Shown piece after piece: positions 60,961-64,000 of a DNA stretch of 64,000 nt. Each line of letters starts with the position of its first letter. Position 1 is the stretch's first letter. The DNA is taken from assembly GCA_030267565.1 (NCBI GenBank), contig BRXU01000003.1, forward strand, positions 2,836,001-2,900,000. Reading direction: 5' to 3'. The translations under genes and the position numbers were made by a program. A model generated the notes under the pieces. The model searched no databases and was not told the origin of the DNA. It was given only the letters and a program-made list of their open reading frames with translations. Source of the DNA: Pleodorina starrii. Its lineage: Eukaryota; Chlorophyta; Chlorophyceae; Chlamydomonadales; Volvocaceae.

Positions 60961-62326
60961 GCCCTGCCCCACCCGCACCCGCCCGCCCGCGTCCGCCCTG
61001 CTTGTCTCCACCGCTTCCATGCGCGCTGCGTCTGCCCCCACTGCGCCCGCCACCGTTGTGCTGCTTGGCCGCCTTCTGCTGCTCCCGCTTCCAGGCACGC
61101 AGGGTCATGCCTGCGTTTCATGGTAGCAGACACGGTATTAGGCAAACGTCCTCGAGCTACGAACGAATGTCAGAAGATCTAGCAACCCTTCACCCCTTAG
61201 TTGTACTTAACCAGAAAACGGCGCTGCTATTAACTCACCATCTGGCGGGCCGTCCTGCTCCGCAAGAGCGTCGGCCTCGTCGTCCTCCTCTTCTTCAGCG
61301 CCCACACCAGCATCAAGGCACGCATAGTCCCGCCTCGGCGCTACACGTCGTCGTGGGAGCAAAGGAGACGTGGAGGGCGAAGTGACGCCTGCAAATGCAC
61401 AGACGCAGGTCAGGGTAAGCATTAGCTTGGCTGGGCTCTATGATACTCGGCTGGGCTCTATGATACTCGAACGAATGACCGTGTTGGCACCTTCAGCATG
61501 CACAAAAAGAAATGGCACCGACCACTCCACATTTCCCATAGCTTACCGCCATCGTCACTCTCCTCAGCGTGCTGCTGCTCCTCCAGGTCCTCGCCGGCCT
61601 CGCCCTGTTCCGCCATCCGCACAGGCTGGCGCTGCATGGGGCCCGGGCCCGCCGCACCAGCCTTATGCTTCGCACGCTGCTGGTCACCACCACCAGCAAC
61701 CGCCGCCTGCACAGGCTGCGGCAAGTCGGCAGCGGCCTGTTCCGGGCCCTCCGGCACGGGCTGCAGCTGGTCGCCTTCGGTCAGGTCCGCCTGGACTAGC
61801 TGACCCAGCCGCTTAGCAGCGTCCTCCGGAGATTCGCCCATCAGCACAGCGAAGGCGGGCTTCTTGGAAGTCTTGTACTTGCAGCCTGAGGGCATGTCAT
61901 GAAAACGAGTTAATGCAAAGGTCAATCCTGTTGGAATTAATGATGGCGGGCGTACTGGAGCATGCCAGCGGATTAGTGCTACTGTGAGTGAGGCGTCAAG
62001 GCATGGTATGTCACGGCACGGTGTGTAATGGCACGAAGCGTTGTGCGGCAACGTATGAAATTCGTACACCGAACTTACTGCGGTTGTTGAAACCGTTCCC
62101 GATGGTAATGTGCAGAATGTAGTCGCACAGCTGCTCGAACGCTTCGGGTTTGGACTCTTGCAGCTCCTCGAAGGCCTTGTCATCGTTAACCTTGGCGTCG
62201 CAAATCATCTTCATCCAGGCGTAGAGCAGCAATGTGATGCAGATGCCCTTGTACACGTAGGACTGGTCCAGTCCGAGCTTATAGGCGTCCTTGATCACAG
62301 TGATGTTGATCCCCGCGGACATCATC
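60863..62326 (-). CDS. Host protein of unknown function, four exons (327 residues)
   Basis: Exons (minus): 62326-62079, 61885-61547, 61388-61239, 61110-60863. Donors GTAAGT, GTAAGC, GTGAGT; acceptors CCTCAG, TTGCAG, CGCAG. All introns are phase 1, and the joined frame from ATG 62325 is 984 nt with no stop. The N-terminus is helical and compact (GINITVIKDAYKLGLDQSYV ... AFEQLCDYILHITIGNG); then SPEDAAKRLGQLVQADL, a Pro/Gln/Ala-rich linker, an acidic patch (AEEEEDDEADALAEQD) and a Lys/Gly-rich tail (WKREQQKAAKQ). Exon 1 follows an acceptor (GTGTCGCAG), so a further 5' exon, coding or not, is likely. I do not recognise the family. Confidence 0.65.
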
Positions 62327-62565
62327 CTGCGACACGTCAGTGGCAGTGCAGAAGGTGAGAAGGAGTCATGGGAATCTCATTCCTATCGCCTTCAGCCATA
62401 GAAGGATGGGGTGGCGGCCCCGTCCCGCCTTTGCGTGGGTGCTGGGAGAGAAAGTTTCGGCTGTCCCTCCGTTGGGGTTTTGCAGCAGCCCATGGCCAAT
62501 GTCAGGGTACAGTCAGATAAAGGCACGTAACGATCACTCGGGGAAAGGCTCAGTCATAAATCCAT
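62327..62565. other. Upstream of the host gene: no feature seen
   Basis: Probably intron or 5' flank of the minus-strand gene. A TTTTGCAGCAG on the plus strand is not convincing as part of a gene. Confidence 0.4.
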
Positions 62566-62835
62566 TCATATAGTGACCACCCGGTCATAATCCCAGTCAT
62601 ATGGCCTGTTGGCCCAGTATGACCAGTCATACGTCCAGTCATATGTGACATCCCAGTCATAACAGCCGACTTGCAGTCATAACGTACATTTTGTACATTA
62701 TGACTGTCCAGTCAATCAAGTCCGGCCAGTCATAAGCAGCCAGTCATGCCTGGGTTATCGGTCATTATGTACCAGTCATACCTGAACAGCCGGCCGGTCA
62801 TAATATGTCCTTCCATTTATTATATGTGCTACCAG
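62566..62835. repeat. Degenerate CCAGTCATA repeats
   Basis: At least a dozen CAGTCATA/CGGTCATA motifs at irregular 10-35 bp spacing, interleaved with GTACATTTTGTACATTATGAC, a palindromic stretch. AT-rich against its surroundings. Confidence 0.8.
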
Positions 62836-63640
62836 TCATTTGAGAGGCTCAGAGCGGTCGTCTTGAACTTCACTAGCCAAAAACTGATACAACCATGCAG
62901 TAGTACAATAATACAGCTGGAACCAACCAACTTCAGCTTCTGCAAGTGCACCAGTTCTATAAGCTCTGCCCACATAGCGTCAGTGAAGTTGCACCATAAT
63001 TATATGCAGTTCGTAACCATAACACCGCTTCATTCATTCATTCACATGGCGCTTGATTGTTGTAATGCAATGAAGTTTTAAGTGGGGTGCTGGCCTATAG
63101 AAATACAAATGCTTGCTCAACGAGCATTAACCGCAACGAGAAACGAGTTGCATATTTAGATTGAGAGCATTGACAATGCTAAGGTTGACGGCTTGACGCT
63201 AAAACGTATCCCGTTGTTTATCACAACTCACAGCAGGCTGCACGTACGTTTAGGCTGGTACACATGCTCAGGCGGCCTGGGTGGCGAGCAGCTCGGAGCT
63301 AGCTACCTGGCGTGGTCTCCCTGGACATGGCGTGTCGTGGCTGGCTGTAACATCGTGGCGCTAGCGGCCGGGAGAGGACTTGGCTGGTGTCAGCAGCTCA
63401 GGGCAGCTCGCACAAATTGCTCTTTCAAGTGAGTATGGCCGTCGCTTCTCGGGACGAGAGCACTTTGTGCGTGTTCGCAAGCCTTAACAGCCCGTGTGTG
63501 ATAGCACGCAGCCTTTAAGGGTACTCGTCGCATACGGTGGTTTTTACCGCCATATAACTCTGGACATGGTCCTGTGCGTATGTCTGTCTAGTATTGTCCA
63601 CCGTATGGGGGCTGTATGGGCCAAAAACGGACGCAACATG
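62836..63640. other. No gene recognised
   Basis: Moderate GC, short frames only, no repeat or splice pattern that supports a gene. Possibly intergenic or a long intron. Confidence 0.4.
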
Positions 63641-63679
63641 TTGTGGATCGAAGCTGGTGATGCCAAAGATGGCAGCACC

Positions 63680-63999
63680 ACTGCCCCGGCGGGGGTGGCG
63701 GCACAACTAACGGGGGTGGCGGCACCGGGGGGGGTGATTAGAATGGCCCGGAGTGAGGGAACGCAACATAGTTACCTGGGATATTACCTGAGGATTACCG
63801 GAGGGGGTGGCGGCACAACTGCTGGCGGCGGCTGCAACCAATCAATGCACCAGCAGCAGTGCCGCGGCCGGTGGGCTGTAAGCCGGAGTGGGGCAGGGCG
63901 GGGCGGAGCGGGGACGAGACGGGCGGGGCGGATAGGGGAGGGCGCACGGTGGGGCGGGCCGGGGCAGGGCGGAATGGGGCGGGCTAGGGGGTGACCAAG
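63680..63999 (+). repeat. G-rich low-complexity tract
   Basis: GGGGTGGCGGCAC units at about 63688, 63712 and 63805, then from 63890 many GGGGCGGGGC-like runs to the window end. Strong G-quadruplex potential on the plus strand; the 166-codon frame across it is compositional. Confidence 0.7.
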
Positions 64000-64000
64000 G

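Noticed and set aside
63494..63994. 166-codon Gly-rich frame at the window end
   Set aside because: Compositional frame in a G-rich tract with no start context, domain or splice support.

Overview
This 64 kb window looks like a transposon graveyard in the nuclear genome of a green alga, most likely Chlorophyceae (Volvocales/Chlamydomonadales type). The evidence is high but patchy GC, spliced host exons at the right end, the pentamer TGTAA placed where chlorophyte poly(A) signals sit (12 nt before the poly(A) of every intact LINE 3' end, and about 90 nt after the stop of the host gene), and element families expected in algae: chromodomain Ty3/gypsy, a DIRS-type tyrosine-recombinase element, an L1-clade LINE and a non-LTR element with RNase H plus restriction-like endonuclease. 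The species cannot be named from the sequence.

Layout. 1-21.6 kb: head-to-head, nested, mostly 5'-truncated copies of one LINE family (LINE-A). It has a Pro-rich ORF1, an ORF2 with APE endonuclease, RT and C-terminal zinc finger, and a 1.45 kb 3' UTR holding a GGTGTTGGGCC-type minisatellite. Poly(A)-tailed tRNA-derived SINEs (SINE-1) and one orphan ORF are inserted among them. 21.6-25.1 kb: a broken DIRS-type element on the minus strand (RT, RNase H, Dam-like extension, then a tyrosine recombinase with a PHD-type finger). 25.1-50.15 kb: a 25 kb Ty3/gypsy locus (Gypsy-1) with 437 bp LTRs and a GCAGC target duplication, inserted in the DIRS RT. It is a chimera of two partial copies joined at a hairpin-ended DNA element. 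The right half carries a 2.5 kb Dualen/RandI-like non-LTR element, which in turn carries an intact 6.5 kb chromovirus (Gypsy-2). 50.2-59.9 kb: more LINE-A copies, a unique 1.5 kb stretch with a 121 bp direct repeat, and an inverted LINE palindrome. 59.9-64 kb: host DNA with a four-exon gene of unknown function on the minus strand and several tandem repeats.

How it works together. LINE-A and SINE-1 both end in poly(A), so LINE-A is the likely source of the machinery that copies SINE-1; both insert heavily into older LINE-A copies. Gypsy-2 has intact gag and pol, matching TSDs and LTRs that read as identical, so it is the one element here likely to be young and possibly active. In both gypsy families gag and pol lie in one frame separated by a single stop (UAG or UGA), followed by a 7-nt spacer and a short hairpin, which points to stop-codon readthrough. 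In both families Pol begins with a domain resembling Dam-type adenine methyltransferases; the NPP motif is kept in Gypsy-2 and lost in Gypsy-1. These two points are the strongest candidates for undescribed biology here.
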